64,000 bases of DNA from Dryocola sp032051265. GTDB taxonomy: Bacteria; Pseudomonadota; Gammaproteobacteria; Enterobacterales; Enterobacteriaceae. The translations under genes were made by a program, and so were the position numbers. The stretch lies in the NCBI GenBank assembly GCA_032051265.1, contig DAMBYU010000006.1, forward strand, positions 62,001-126,000, written 5' to 3'. Below, piece by piece: positions 46,096 to 55,441 of this stretch. Position 1 is the stretch's first letter, and every line of letters starts with the position of its first letter. The notes beneath the pieces are model-generated. The model did no database searches, was not told the origin of the DNA, and saw only the letters and a list, made by a program, of their open reading frames with translations.

Positions 46096-47472
46096 ATGAC
46101 CGAAATAACTGCTCATTACGGTGCGGGGACCCTGCTAGGGATTGCAGCCTGTGCAGTGGTGCTCCTGCTTGTTCTTATCATGCGCTTTAAAGTGCATGCG
46201 TTCCTGGCGTTAACCCTTGTCAGTATTGCCACCGCGCTCGTGACCGGGGTTCCCTTTGAGAAAGTTGTCCCAACGCTGCTGACCGGTTTTGGCGGCACGC
46301 TGGCAGGTGTTGCGCTGCTGGTGGGTCTGGGGGCGATGATTGGTCGTTTACTGGAAATTTCTGGCGGTGCGAAAGTGCTGGCGGATACGCTCATCGGTAA
46401 ATTTGGTTCACACCGTGCGCCGTTCGCGCTGGGCGTGGCTTCGTTACTGTTCGGTTTCCCCATCTTCTTTGACGCCGGTCTGGTTGTTATGCTGCCGATT
46501 ATTTTCAGCGTGGCAAAACAGTTTGGCGGCTCGACCCTGAAGTACGCCTTCCCGGCGGCAGGTGCATTTGCCGTTATGCATGCTCTGGTGCCGCCACATC
46601 CGGGTCCGGTTGCCGCCAGTGAACTGCTGGGCGCAAACATCGGCCTGCTGGTGATTACCGGTCTGGTTATTGCTATCCCGACCTGGTATCTGGGCGCCTA
46701 TCTGTACGGCCAGTACGCGGGTAAGAAATTTGATATCAAACTGCCCTCTTCTTTCCTGGGCAGTATTGAAGCCGATGCTAACCATCAGCCGCCGTCGTTC
46801 GGCATGGTGCTTTCCATTCTGCTGATGCCGCTGGTGTTAATCTTCCTTGATACCGGCCTGAATACCGCGACCGTGCTGGGCTGGGTCAGCGCCGATAATA
46901 CGCTGGTGAATTTCCTGCGTATGCTGGGTAAAACGCCAATCGCACTGCTGATCACCGTCTTCTTTGCGCTGCTGGTCTTTAGCCGTAACCATACCCGCCA
47001 GCACCTGGAGAAGGTATGCGAAGGCGCGCTTGGCCCAATCTGCGGCATTATCCTGGTGACAGGTGCGGGCGGCATGTTCGGTGGCGTTCTGCGTGCAAGC
47101 GGCATTGGCGATGCGCTGGCCGGCGTGCTCTCCCATACCGGTATGCCGGTTATCGTTGCAGCGTTTGTTATCTCAACCGCCCTGCGTGTAGCGCAAGGTT
47201 CCGCAACGGTTGCTCTGACCACGACCGCAGCGCTGGTCTCACCGATGGTTGCCGCGACGGCAGGCCTCAGCCAGTTCGACCTGTGCTTTATCGTCATCGC
47301 CATTGCCGGTGGTGCCACCGTGCTGTCTCACGTTAACGACTCCGGCTTCTGGCTGGTTGGGCGATTCCTTGAGATGGACGAGAAGACCACGCTGAAAACC
47401 TGGACTGTGATGGAAACCCTGATCGGTACTATCGCCTTCCTGTTTGCGCTGATAGGCAGTATCATCCTGTAA
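46096..47472 (+). CDS. GntP-family gluconate:H+ symporter
   Basis: A 458-residue transporter with about 12-14 membrane spans and the family sequences FGFPIFFDAGLVVMLPI, VPPHPGPVAASELLGAN and AGGATVLSHVNDSGFWLV. It most likely imports gluconate or a related sugar acid. ATG 46096, after GAGGA, is chosen over the open frame from 45967, which would run through the two GntR operators. The paralogues GntT, GntU, GntP and IdnT are too alike to name it. No kinase gene is adjacent. A terminator follows. Confidence 0.88.
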   Translation: MTEITAHYGAGTLLGIAACAVVLLLVLIMRFKVHAFLALTLVSIATALVTGVPFEKVVPTLLTGFGGTLAGVALLVGLGAMIGRLLEISGGAKVLADTLIGKFGSHRAPFALGVASLLFGFPIFFDAGLVVMLPIIFSVAKQFGGSTLKYAFPAAGAFAVMHALVPPHPGPVAASELLGANIGLLVITGLVIAIPTWYLGAYLYGQYAGKKFDIKLPSSFLGSIEADANHQPPSFGMVLSILLMPLVLIFLDTGLNTATVLGWVSADNTLVNFLRMLGKTPIALLITVFFALLVFSRNHTRQHLEKVCEGALGPICGIILVTGAGGMFGGVLRASGIGDALAGVLSHTGMPVIVAAFVISTALRVAQGSATVALTTTAALVSPMVAATAGLSQFDLCFIVIAIAGGATVLSHVNDSGFWLVGRFLEMDEKTTLKTWTVMETLIGTIAFLFALIGSIIL

Positions 47473-47548
47473 TCAACTGATGGTCCGTGTTTGTGACTAA
47501 GGTCACTTTTAACCAGACGTTAAGCTCAGTATCATCAGTAAAGACCAG

Positions 47549-47577
47549 ACCCTCATCGTTTACGGTGAGGGTTTTTC
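47549..47577 (+). terminator. Intrinsic terminator after the GntP-family gene
   Basis: ACCCTCA and TGAGGGT pair over a 10-base loop and run into TTTTCTTT, about 75 bases past the stop. Confidence 0.75.
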
Positions 47578-47634
47578 TTTGTACGGTTTCTATGCCACGC
47601 ACATGAGTGCCTGTTTTTTGACACGGAGAGAACT

Positions 47635-48045
47635 ATGTCCAGACCTGCCATCATCATTAACGACCTCGATGCCGAGCGTCTCGACCGCCTGCTGGAGCAG
47701 CCGCAGTACGCTACCCTTCCGGTGGCGCAGGCGCTGAACGCAGAGCTGGACCGTGCCGAGATGTGCAGCCCGGAAAACATCCCTGCGGATGTGGTTACCA
47801 TGAACAGCCGCGTGAAGTTCCGGGACCTGACATCAGGCGAAGAGCATGTTCGCACGCTGGTTTATCCAGCCAACCTGACAGACAGCGATAACCACCTGTC
47901 CGTCATGGCCCCGGTTGGAGCCGCGCTGCTGGGATTGCGCGTAGGGGATACGATTAACTGGATATTGCCAAACGGCAACCAGACTAACCTTGAAGTAATG
48001 GCGTTAGAGTTTCAGCCGGAGGCCGCCGGCGAGTTCCACCGCTAA
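47635..48045 (+). CDS. rnk: Rnk, nucleoside diphosphate kinase regulator
   Basis: A 136-residue protein of the GreA/GreB superfamily: a short N-terminal coiled coil and a C-terminal FKBP-like domain with VMAPVGAALLGLRVGD. Rnk binds RNA polymerase and affects nucleoside diphosphate kinase levels. Length and most residues equal E. coli Rnk. In E. coli it neighbours rna; here about 10 kb of carbohydrate genes lie between them. Confidence 0.95.
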   Translation: MSRPAIIINDLDAERLDRLLEQPQYATLPVAQALNAELDRAEMCSPENIPADVVTMNSRVKFRDLTSGEEHVRTLVYPANLTDSDNHLSVMAPVGAALLGLRVGDTINWILPNGNQTNLEVMALEFQPEAAGEFHR

Positions 48046-48049
48046 CAGG

Positions 48050-48098
48050 TTCCGTTCACGCGGCGGTGGTTTATGTTGCCACCGCCGCGTGAACGGAA
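48050..48098. repeat. Long perfect inverted repeat after rnk
   Basis: Two 20-base arms (TTCCGTTCACGCGGCGGTGG at 48050-48069 and its complement at 48079-48098) flank the loop TTTATGTTG, four bases after the rnk stop. It is a very stable hairpin without a T-run, so it may be a terminator acting with other signals or an mRNA 3'-end protector. Confidence 0.8.
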
Positions 48099-48699
48099 AA
48101 TTCGTCAGGCATAAATAATTTACCCTTCTTACATGACCCTCCCGGCCTGCCATTTTTATTTTAAAGGCGGCTTTACTGGCTAATATATTAAAAATATCAC
48201 CGCTAAATAACATTTCCCTTTTAAAGCCTAACGCCACGAAAATAGTTTAAATTTTCTGTGCAATTTCGCAATGTGATTATAGTCACATACAGACATAAAC
48301 AGAACGTTAAACGATCAAGCATTCAACATAAAAACCATTATGCTTTATTTCAGTAACATGCGATGATATTTATTAACTTGTTTTGCCCCGGTTCAAAAGC
48401 GGATGAAAAAGTTCGCAGGTTATATCTTGCGCAGTACATTTTTATAGCGTAAAAAGGCGCCGGGAAGGACGCTTTCTGCTTCCGCTCTGATAACAGACGC
48501 TCTTCTTCCGCCCTGTTACCCCGGGGAAGACCCGCAGAAATAAGCGCAGGCCGTGCTTAACTTCCCCCGCCACGCGCAACCGTTCATTAATGGGTGCTTA
48601 GCAGGCTTAATGATTAACTTTCATTATGAGTTGTGCTTTTTTAGGGTGCAGCTAAAATCAATTTGTAACGACTGAAATGGTCTACTGCCGCGATTGAAA
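48099..48699. other. 600-base non-coding region before the MarT-like gene
   Basis: AT-rich up to about 48420, then more GC-rich. It contains a perfect CRP site (48272-48287) and possible -10 TATGCT at 48338-48343. No convincing ORF is present; a small minus-strand open frame (48004-48237) crosses the hairpin and looks spurious. The length allows a long leader or an unrecognised small RNA. Confidence 0.5.
48272..48287. promoter_or_regulatory. CRP (cAMP receptor protein) binding site
   Basis: TGTGATTATAGTCACA fits TGTGA-N6-TCACA exactly, with A/T-rich flanks. It lies 413 bases upstream of the MarT-like start and about 70 bases before a possible promoter near 48340-48350. Confidence 0.7.
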
Positions 48700-49677
48700 A
48701 TGAATAAATCCTATTTCTCTGTCAATAACTGGTTAATCGATATTCCCTCCGGCTCTATTCTTCATCTGACCACCGGCGAACGAAAAAAACTGGGTGAATA
48801 TCAATTAAAACTCCTTGAGGTATTTATCCAGCATGCCGGGGAAACTCTCACTCGTGAACAATTGACCAATCTGGTGTGGGAAGGAAGAGTAATTGGTAAT
48901 AATAGTTTACCAAATGCCATTCACGCCTTGCGTTCAGCGCTGGAAGACGATGGCAAGCACCAGAGAATTATCAAAACAGTACCTAAAAAAGGGTATCTGC
49001 TGGAGGTGGAATATTGCCGCTCGGTAATTAAAGAAGAAAACGAGGTGAAAGAAAAAGACGAGCTATCGCCATCAGAAGGTTCGACCATCTCGTTATCCGC
49101 CCGGCATTTCCCCCCGACTCCCCTGTCGACACAGGAAAGTTCGGCTCCGGTAGTACAGATATTCCCCATAGAGCCGACAGAAAACAAAGCTCAGAATATC
49201 GTTTCGACAGCGCCTTATATCCCTGTGCAACATTATCGCCGTCTGTTTATTGCGCTGATCGTGGTGATACTGGCCGCACTGATCGCCTGCGGAGGAATGT
49301 GGTATTTCCTGGAAGGCCGGCAAAATCGCCTGCTGGTGGATGAGCAAGAGACCAATGTCTACAGCAATATTCATATCTACAAGATCGCCCCGGCCAGCAC
49401 CCCGGATCGCAACAAGGACCAGATTTACGGCAAGCTTAAGGATACGCTTTATCAGCTAAACCAGATGCTCAAAGCGCAAGCCATCACGATGAATGTTTAT
49501 TACCTGAGCGTTGATCAGACGCTGAATTACACCTTCTCCATAGAAAGCCGCTGCGACAGTAAGCAGTTAGCTATGGCTATTTACCACTGGCGTATCGATA
49601 GCGTGCAGTTAAACAACCTGATCCTGCGAGAAACAAAGAGGAAGCTCAATGAAATGGCTATTTGTTCCGGTGAATAA
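48700..49677 (+). CDS. ToxR/CadC/MarT-like membrane-bound transcriptional regulator
   Basis: A 325-residue regulator with an N-terminal OmpR/PhoB winged helix (about residues 5-105, ending KTVPKKGYLLEV), a Ser/Pro/Glu-rich linker, one membrane span (about 182-204) and a periplasmic C-terminal domain of about 120 residues. It would bind DNA while anchored in the membrane and sense an envelope signal, like CadC, ToxR or Salmonella MarT. ATG 48700 is used; a TTG at 48694 is possible. Its end overlaps the next gene by 29 bases. Confidence 0.85.
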   Translation: MNKSYFSVNNWLIDIPSGSILHLTTGERKKLGEYQLKLLEVFIQHAGETLTREQLTNLVWEGRVIGNNSLPNAIHALRSALEDDGKHQRIIKTVPKKGYLLEVEYCRSVIKEENEVKEKDELSPSEGSTISLSARHFPPTPLSTQESSAPVVQIFPIEPTENKAQNIVSTAPYIPVQHYRRLFIALIVVILAALIACGGMWYFLEGRQNRLLVDEQETNVYSNIHIYKIAPASTPDRNKDQIYGKLKDTLYQLNQMLKAQAITMNVYYLSVDQTLNYTFSIESRCDSKQLAMAIYHWRIDSVQLNNLILRETKRKLNEMAICSGE

Positions 49678-50116
49678 GTGGTTAGCCGGCGGAGCCCTGG
49701 TACTGGCGATACTGATAGCGACAGGTTTCTTTATGTGGCCTGCAAAACCGCCTCTTCCGCAAAAGGTTCAGGGCGTTATCCAGATGGGATTTTACGATCT
49801 GATGTCGCAACGTAAAGAGATTTACGACTCGGGACTGCAGACCGTTGACAACACTATTCTGACCACCATTACCAGCCCGGATGATAACCGTTTTGTGCTT
49901 AAAGGTAAGTTCACCCGGCTGGGGCTTGACGATGGAAAAATATTCTTCTCCTATACGCCTATTTACTCAAGCACCATCCGTTCAGGGTTAATGATCGATG
50001 GCCTGGTCGATCTGCTGCTGCATGCGGACGTCTGGCTGGAACCGGTGCAGTTGAAGGATCAGCCCATTGTGGTGGGCCAGAGCGGAATAATCTTCCTGTA
50101 TCCGCTACGTCGATGA
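49649..50116 (+). CDS. FidL-like membrane partner of the MarT-like regulator
   Basis: A 155-residue bitopic protein: short cytoplasmic start, one span (about residues 12-30) and a periplasmic domain. It overlaps the regulator gene by 29 bases, so the two are translated together. The layout matches FidL/MarT of Salmonella SPI-3 and, more loosely, ToxS/ToxR pairs in which the small protein stabilises the regulator. Name by analogy only; sequence recognition is moderate. Confidence 0.7.
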   Translation: MKWLFVPVNKWLAGGALVLAILIATGFFMWPAKPPLPQKVQGVIQMGFYDLMSQRKEIYDSGLQTVDNTILTTITSPDDNRFVLKGKFTRLGLDDGKIFFSYTPIYSSTIRSGLMIDGLVDLLLHADVWLEPVQLKDQPIVVGQSGIIFLYPLRR

Positions 50117-50198
50117 TGCGAGGCGGTATTATTGTCCTCCAGCGACCGCTTAGCGCCTGCCTGACCGCGAAATTTTTTCTTTTTTATTGCTTTCGGGC

Positions 50199-51248
50199 TC
50201 AGGAATAACATTCAATATTAACTCCCTTGTCGCGCATCGATGCCAGTCGATAGCGTAATGCCCGGGGAGTGATGCCTAAAAATTCTGCGGTTTTCGATTT
50301 ACTGCCTTTGTATCGCTTCAGTAAATCAACGATGTACTGATATTCCGCCATGCGGCCGCGTAGCTTGACGTTGCGCATGGCGGACATCGCACTATGAATG
50401 CCGCCGCTTTGCGTCTCCTGATAAGCAGGCGTCACATCAGCGCAAGGAACTGCGGATAAGAGCGTATTCTTCTGTTCCAGACCAAAATCCTGTGGAGTCA
50501 TTTCCGCGCCGTTACACAAAATCAGCCCGCGCTGGATGACATTTTCAAGTTCGCGCACATTTCCAGGCCAGTCGTAATCCAGCAACGCATCACGCGCCTC
50601 GTCACCGAGATGGATTTTTCCCTCGCAGAAAGCCTGGTATTTATTGATAAAGCGCAGCGCCAGCGGAATGATATCCTCTTTGCGTTCGCGTAGCGGCGTG
50701 ATATGCATCGGTACCACTGAAAGGCGATAAAACAGATCCTGCCGGAAACGGCCTTCGGCTATCTCAATCTGCAAATCTTTATTTGTTGAGGCCACCAGGC
50801 GAATAGCCAGCGGAATACGTTTGTGGCTTCCCAGGCGTTCGAACTCCTGCTCTTGCAGCACGCGTAATAATTTCGCCTGCAACGCCAGCGGCATATCACC
50901 AATTTCATCAAGCAATAATGTGCCACCGCTCGCCTGTTCAAATTTACCCGGCACGCTGGCGACGGCCCCGGTAAATGCACCTTCCTCATAGCCAAATAAA
51001 ATAATTTCCAGCATGCTTTCGGGAATAGCGGCACAGTTAACGCCAATATAGGGTGCATCTTTCCCGACGGCGTTTTCATGAATATATTTTGCAACGCATT
51101 CTTTACCGGTTCCTGTCTCTCCGGTAATCAATACTGGCACATTAAAAGGTGCTACACGGCGGGCTAATGCAAATAAGCTTATACTGGCGGGAGCGCTGGC
51201 GATAAAACCATGTTCATTCCGTGCTTCTCTCTCAACCACGATATTCAT
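50199..51248 (-). CDS. Sigma-54-dependent transcriptional activator without a receiver domain
   Basis: A 349-residue bacterial enhancer-binding protein. The AAA+ domain begins almost at once: Walker A GETGTGKE at 43-50, the sigma-54-contacting GAFTGA loop at 90-95, Walker B GGTLLLDE at 108-115, then a C-terminal Fis-type HTH (about 308-345). There is no receiver, GAF or PAS domain, so control must come from a partner or expression level. It resembles FlrC/LafK-type activators, but no flagellar or pilus gene adjoins. It is convergent with the FidL-like gene. Confidence 0.85.
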   Translation of the reverse strand: MNIVVEREARNEHGFIASAPASISLFALARRVAPFNVPVLITGETGTGKECVAKYIHENAVGKDAPYIGVNCAAIPESMLEIILFGYEEGAFTGAVASVPGKFEQASGGTLLLDEIGDMPLALQAKLLRVLQEQEFERLGSHKRIPLAIRLVASTNKDLQIEIAEGRFRQDLFYRLSVVPMHITPLRERKEDIIPLALRFINKYQAFCEGKIHLGDEARDALLDYDWPGNVRELENVIQRGLILCNGAEMTPQDFGLEQKNTLLSAVPCADVTPAYQETQSGGIHSAMSAMRNVKLRGRMAEYQYIVDLLKRYKGSKSKTAEFLGITPRALRYRLASMRDKGVNIECYS

Positions 51249-51590
51249 AAGATCTCACCAACATAATTTAAACACCTGACTAATGAAGACTACAACGTCA
51301 ACATATTCGATGGAGGCGAGTATACCCACGGACTAAGAATTGTCTTGTTTTTAATGGGTATTAAAACATTAATGCTTTAAAAACAACTAATTGAAAAAGT
51401 TATTAACGGTGATTAATTACGGATTTTGTCGTTCGACAAAGCAGCAGATGTTACAAAATTATTATTAACTGCGCTTAGTGAGACGTTAAGCCCTGCCAAC
51501 TTCAGGATTTTTATGTCAAGTCCTGAGAGGTTGCCAGCGCGAGATAAATAAAAGAGAGGCCGGTGCTGAATATTAGCTACGCGAGTAGAA
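51249..51590. other. Non-coding leader between the sigma-54 activator and the DUF1311 gene
   Basis: An AT-rich 340-base stretch that should contain the activator's promoter on the minus strand and the end of the DUF1311 transcript. I see no ORF with a ribosome site, RNA gene or clear sigma-54 promoter (GG-N10-GC) in it. Confidence 0.4.
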
Positions 51591-52583
51591 TTAATTATCC
51601 AGATAACGCATTTTCCAGCTCACCAGGGTTCGGGGCATATACTTCACCTCTTTATTTTCTGAGGTGTAATAGTGAAGTTGAAGTTCACCTTTTGCGGAAG
51701 GCGAGATACGCGCCGCCCAGATTTTCCCTTCCGGGGTATACATAATAATCGCCGTCTGGCGATTCGCCGCCCCACGCACCCACATCGACAGGACCCGGGC
51801 GCCAATATTATCGATATCTTCCTGATAGATAAAGACGTTCGCGGTTTCGACAAATTTTTGATAATCCTCGCCGGTAAGCTCATGGAACTGTTTATCACGC
51901 GCTTCACTGTCAAAAATCCCCATCGTAAATAACGTTGGTTTCGGGCGGGGATCGCGATCCGATTTTTCGTAACGTCCGTCGAGAAACACCCCGGAAGGCA
52001 TCGACAACCGGCAACCCCATTCTGCGTTGCTGTGTACCTGAAGGGAGCCATCTTTTTTTGGGATAATCAGCAGCTTGCAGTTACTTGTGTCTTTCACTTG
52101 CTCAACAACGGCCATGCCGTATACCTTGCGTGCTTCTGCCGTAAAATCATCCTTATTCAATCCGGCCCACGCGTGCATATCAATAGTGACGCTCCATTCA
52201 GCGCTACGGCTGAATTGTATCGTCCCCCCGCTCATGTTAGGGGCCCGCATATTCCACCACTGCCCTTGCCAGTCAAACTTATCATCCACATCAGAGATTT
52301 TGCCTATCCCCTCATAATAGGCGCGCACAATACAGCTATCTGTGGTGCAGTTTTCCAGCGATGACTCCCATTGGGCGTAATCTTCGCGTACTTTCAGCGG
52401 ATCATTTTTGACAAGCATAGTGCGATAGATAACCGTCATGGTGTTGTCCAGCCAGCGGAGGTTATCGTTGTTACAGATGGTATTTTCCAGCGGTGTACCG
52501 GCACGCTGGCAATTCACCGCCAGAGCGCTGCCGCTAAAAAAACTCAGCGATATAAGCAGACCAAAGGCGAGAGGTTTTAACAT
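51591..52583 (-). CDS. Secreted DUF1311 (LprI-like) protein
   Basis: A 330-residue protein with a signal peptide (cut after SGSALA) and an N-terminal LprI-like module with paired cysteines (CQRAGTPLENTICNNDNLRWLD, about residues 25-85). The remaining 240 residues are a beta-rich domain I do not recognise. LprI-like domains occur in periplasmic proteins that inhibit lysozyme, but that function is only a possibility here. Transcribed alone, 198 bases beyond the LacI-type gene. Confidence 0.7.
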   Translation of the reverse strand: MLKPLAFGLLISLSFFSGSALAVNCQRAGTPLENTICNNDNLRWLDNTMTVIYRTMLVKNDPLKVREDYAQWESSLENCTTDSCIVRAYYEGIGKISDVDDKFDWQGQWWNMRAPNMSGGTIQFSRSAEWSVTIDMHAWAGLNKDDFTAEARKVYGMAVVEQVKDTSNCKLLIIPKKDGSLQVHSNAEWGCRLSMPSGVFLDGRYEKSDRDPRPKPTLFTMGIFDSEARDKQFHELTGEDYQKFVETANVFIYQEDIDNIGARVLSMWVRGAANRQTAIIMYTPEGKIWAARISPSAKGELQLHYYTSENKEVKYMPRTLVSWKMRYLDN

Positions 52584-52780
52584 AGATCAGGAACTCTGGT
52601 GGCAGGGATAAACATTTTGTCCAAAAGCCATATCATTTGCAATATAAAACGCGACCCTTCCCAGCCTGAAAAAGAATGAAGACACGACATCCCCTTTCAA
52701 ATACAGCGATATAAATTTGCGGGGCAGCCAAAAATAAAACAGACGCAGGATTGTTAATTAATTATAAAGAAGCAAGGCGT

Positions 52781-53797
52781 TTATGCCGATTCGCGCAACA
52801 CCAGCTCACCGGAAATAATGATTTTTTGCGCCGGTAACGTAGGCGCTTTTATTTTATTGACGATAAGCGTCGCCGCCTGACGCCCGGTTTCTTCGCTTGA
52901 TGCCGAGACGTAGCTGAACAACGGCGAGGTCAGATTAATATGCATCATATCTTCGAAAGCAATCAATGAAACCTGCTGGGTCAGAAACACATCTTTGCCC
53001 ACGGTGCGTCCTACCTGCTGAATGCCGCTCAGGCAGCCGATGATCACCGATGGAGAATGGCACAGTATGGCGGTAATTTTGTTGCTTTGCTCAAGCAGCA
53101 GGCGAGTTGCCGTAGCCGCCGCGAGCGTATCATTATCGCAGGCTGGCGCCCACTCCTCACGAAACGGTAAATCATATTGCGCAAGTGCCCCGCGATAGCC
53201 CAATAGCCGTTCTTGACGAATCAGACAACCGGCGGTGCCGCCGAGCCAGGCGATATTACGGTGACCACGTTCAATCAGATAACGCGTTGCCTGGTTTGCG
53301 GCCTGACGGTTATCACGCCCGATGATGTCTCTGGTGCTGGTGACCGAAGATTCAGAGATAACGACCGTTGGCAACGGACATGCCGTTATCAGGTCAGGAA
53401 TGGACGATGAGCGATGGTTTGCATGCAGATAAATTACCCCCGCCACACCCTGCTGAGAAAAAGAGGTTAAGCACTGGCGGAGCTGCGGTCCTTCGTCCTG
53501 CGGCTGGCCAAGAAAGACCATGAAACCCTGCTTCTCGAGCTGTTGCACTACGCTTGCCGTCACGTTAACGGAAAACGAGTCGGAAAAATCGCGGATAATC
53601 AGGCCAATAAGATTTGAAGTATTTGAGCGCAGGTTGGCCGCCGCCGTGTTGTGGACGTAGCCAAGCTGCCTGATGGCGGCGTTAACCTTATCGATTGTGG
53701 CTTCGGAGATCTTGCCCTTGTTACGCAGCACCAGAGACACCGTCGAGACGGAGACGCCTGCCTGCTGGGCTACATCAATGATATTGACCTTTTTCAT
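52781..53797 (-). CDS. LacI-family repressor (MalI-like)
   Basis: A 338-residue LacI/GalR repressor. The DNA-binding helix-turn-helix is at residues 5-25 (NIIDVAQQAGVSVSTVSLVL), followed by a hinge and a periplasmic-binding-protein-like sensor domain. It resembles E. coli MalI, which represses a PTS gene. ATG 53797 is preceded by GGAAGGAG; an in-frame ATG six codons upstream is less likely. It lies 85 bases downstream of the PTS gene and probably shares its transcript, so it would be self-regulated. Confidence 0.88.
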   Translation of the reverse strand: MKKVNIIDVAQQAGVSVSTVSLVLRNKGKISEATIDKVNAAIRQLGYVHNTAAANLRSNTSNLIGLIIRDFSDSFSVNVTASVVQQLEKQGFMVFLGQPQDEGPQLRQCLTSFSQQGVAGVIYLHANHRSSSIPDLITACPLPTVVISESSVTSTRDIIGRDNRQAANQATRYLIERGHRNIAWLGGTAGCLIRQERLLGYRGALAQYDLPFREEWAPACDNDTLAAATATRLLLEQSNKITAILCHSPSVIIGCLSGIQQVGRTVGKDVFLTQQVSLIAFEDMMHINLTSPLFSYVSASSEETGRQAATLIVNKIKAPTLPAQKIIISGELVLRESA

Positions 53798-53882
53798 CCC
53801 GCTCCTTCCATGCAAATATCCTTGTTATCAATACCATAAAGCCCCCGGTAAACATACAGGGGGCTGATACGTTTAATAGCCG

Positions 53883-55382
53883 CTATTTGCCCATTATCGT
53901 CGACATGGTCTGAGCGATAAACTGCGCCCTGGCACCGAATATCACCTGAATACCCGAGTCGCCGACAAATACCACGCCGCGCGCTCCGAGGCTGTTCAGG
54001 CCATCTTTATCAACTTTATCGCTCTTATCCACTTCAAGGCGCAGACGCGTAATGCAGGATCCGACCGAGTTGATATTCTCCGCACCGCCCAGCAGGCCGA
54101 TGATATCGCCGGCCAGTTCGGCATCGGTTTTGTCACTGACATTCGCCGTCACATCCGTGCGCCCCGGCGTTTTCACATCGAAACGACGGATCACAAAGCG
54201 GAAGGTGAAATAGTAAATCAGCGCCATCGGCACGCCTACCACCACCGCCATCAGGAAGTTAGTCTGATAGCCGTTGAACGATGGCAGAATACCAAAGGAA
54301 ATGTAGTCGATCATGCCCGCAGAGAAAGACTTGGCGATATGCGCATGCAGCAGGTACATACACATATAAGACAGCCCGGCCATAATCGCGTTAAAGACAT
54401 ACAGGATCGGCGCCACAAAGATAAAGGTAAATTCAACCGGCTCGGTGATGCCCGTGAGGAAACAGGTCAGCGCCGCAGAGAACAAAATACCGGAGGCAAT
54501 TTTCTTATTTTTGGTGTTCGCTTCGTGATACATCGCCAGACACGCGGCCGGCAGCGCAAACAGCATCAGCGGAAACTCACCCTGCATGAATTTACCGGCA
54601 TTCTGGTAACTGTCGCTGCTGAAGGATTTCACCCCTTCTTCCAGCATTTTGAACCAGATGGTCTGATCGCCATGAATCACCTGGCCTGCATGCGTGGTGT
54701 ACTCCCCAAACGAGTACCAGAACGACGGATACCAGATGTGGTGCAGCCCAAGCGGGATAAGCGCACGTTCGGTCAGACCAAAGATAAAGGTGGATAACGC
54801 CTGGTTGTCGCCGTTAACAATAACCGAGAGCGAATCAATCCCCGACTGAATGTACTGCCAGATCCACGGCAGCGCCATGCCAAGCAGGAAGGAGAGGAAC
54901 GCCGTAGCAATAGCCACGAAACGCTTGCCGGAGAAGAATCCCAGGAACTCGGGAAGCTGCATAGTGTGGAATTTGTTATAGCACCACGCGGCGAGAATGC
55001 CGGAAATCAGACCGCCGAAAACCCCCATCTGCAGCGTCGGGATCCCCACAACCATGGCATATTTTCCGCCCGCTGCCGCCATTTCCGGCGTGATATGTAA
55101 AACCGTGCCGATAGTCATGTTGATAATAAAGACCGATACCGCCGCCGACAACGCAGCAATCCCGGATTCCGCCGCCAACCCTACCGCAGAACCGATGGCG
55201 AACAGCATCGGCAGGTTATCGAAGATTACCCCGCCCGCATTCATCATCAGTGGTAAATGGAATTTATCGCCAAAGGCCAGTAACAGACCCGCAGCGGGAA
55301 GCAGAGAAATAGGCAGCATTAATGCGCGGCCTATCATTGATAGCCTGGATAACGATTTTGTAACGCTTGATAACACACTCAT
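53883..55382 (-). CDS. PTS EIICB permease of the glucose/maltose (MalX/PtsG) family
   Basis: A 499-residue phosphotransferase transporter. The IIC part (about residues 1-395) has the family sequence GITEPVEFTFIFVAPILY; the IIB part carries the phosphorylated Cys near residue 443 in GSCITRLRLEV. It imports and phosphorylates a glucose-type sugar using EIIA-Glc (Crr) encoded elsewhere. ATG 55382 is chosen after GGGGGA; a TTG two codons earlier is possible. The sugar is unknown and no hydrolase gene adjoins. Confidence 0.88.
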   Translation of the reverse strand: MSVLSSVTKSLSRLSMIGRALMLPISLLPAAGLLLAFGDKFHLPLMMNAGGVIFDNLPMLFAIGSAVGLAAESGIAALSAAVSVFIINMTIGTVLHITPEMAAAGGKYAMVVGIPTLQMGVFGGLISGILAAWCYNKFHTMQLPEFLGFFSGKRFVAIATAFLSFLLGMALPWIWQYIQSGIDSLSVIVNGDNQALSTFIFGLTERALIPLGLHHIWYPSFWYSFGEYTTHAGQVIHGDQTIWFKMLEEGVKSFSSDSYQNAGKFMQGEFPLMLFALPAACLAMYHEANTKNKKIASGILFSAALTCFLTGITEPVEFTFIFVAPILYVFNAIMAGLSYMCMYLLHAHIAKSFSAGMIDYISFGILPSFNGYQTNFLMAVVVGVPMALIYYFTFRFVIRRFDVKTPGRTDVTANVSDKTDAELAGDIIGLLGGAENINSVGSCITRLRLEVDKSDKVDKDGLNSLGARGVVFVGDSGIQVIFGARAQFIAQTMSTIMGK

Positions 55383-55441
55383 AGACAATCCCCCGGTGTT
55401 GACGCTGCCGTCGCGTTTTGTTTATTTACGCGTTTTTATGG

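Noticed and set aside
48004..48237. Minus-strand small open frame across the rnk inverted repeat
   Set aside because: It overlaps the end of rnk and the hairpin and has no start signal.
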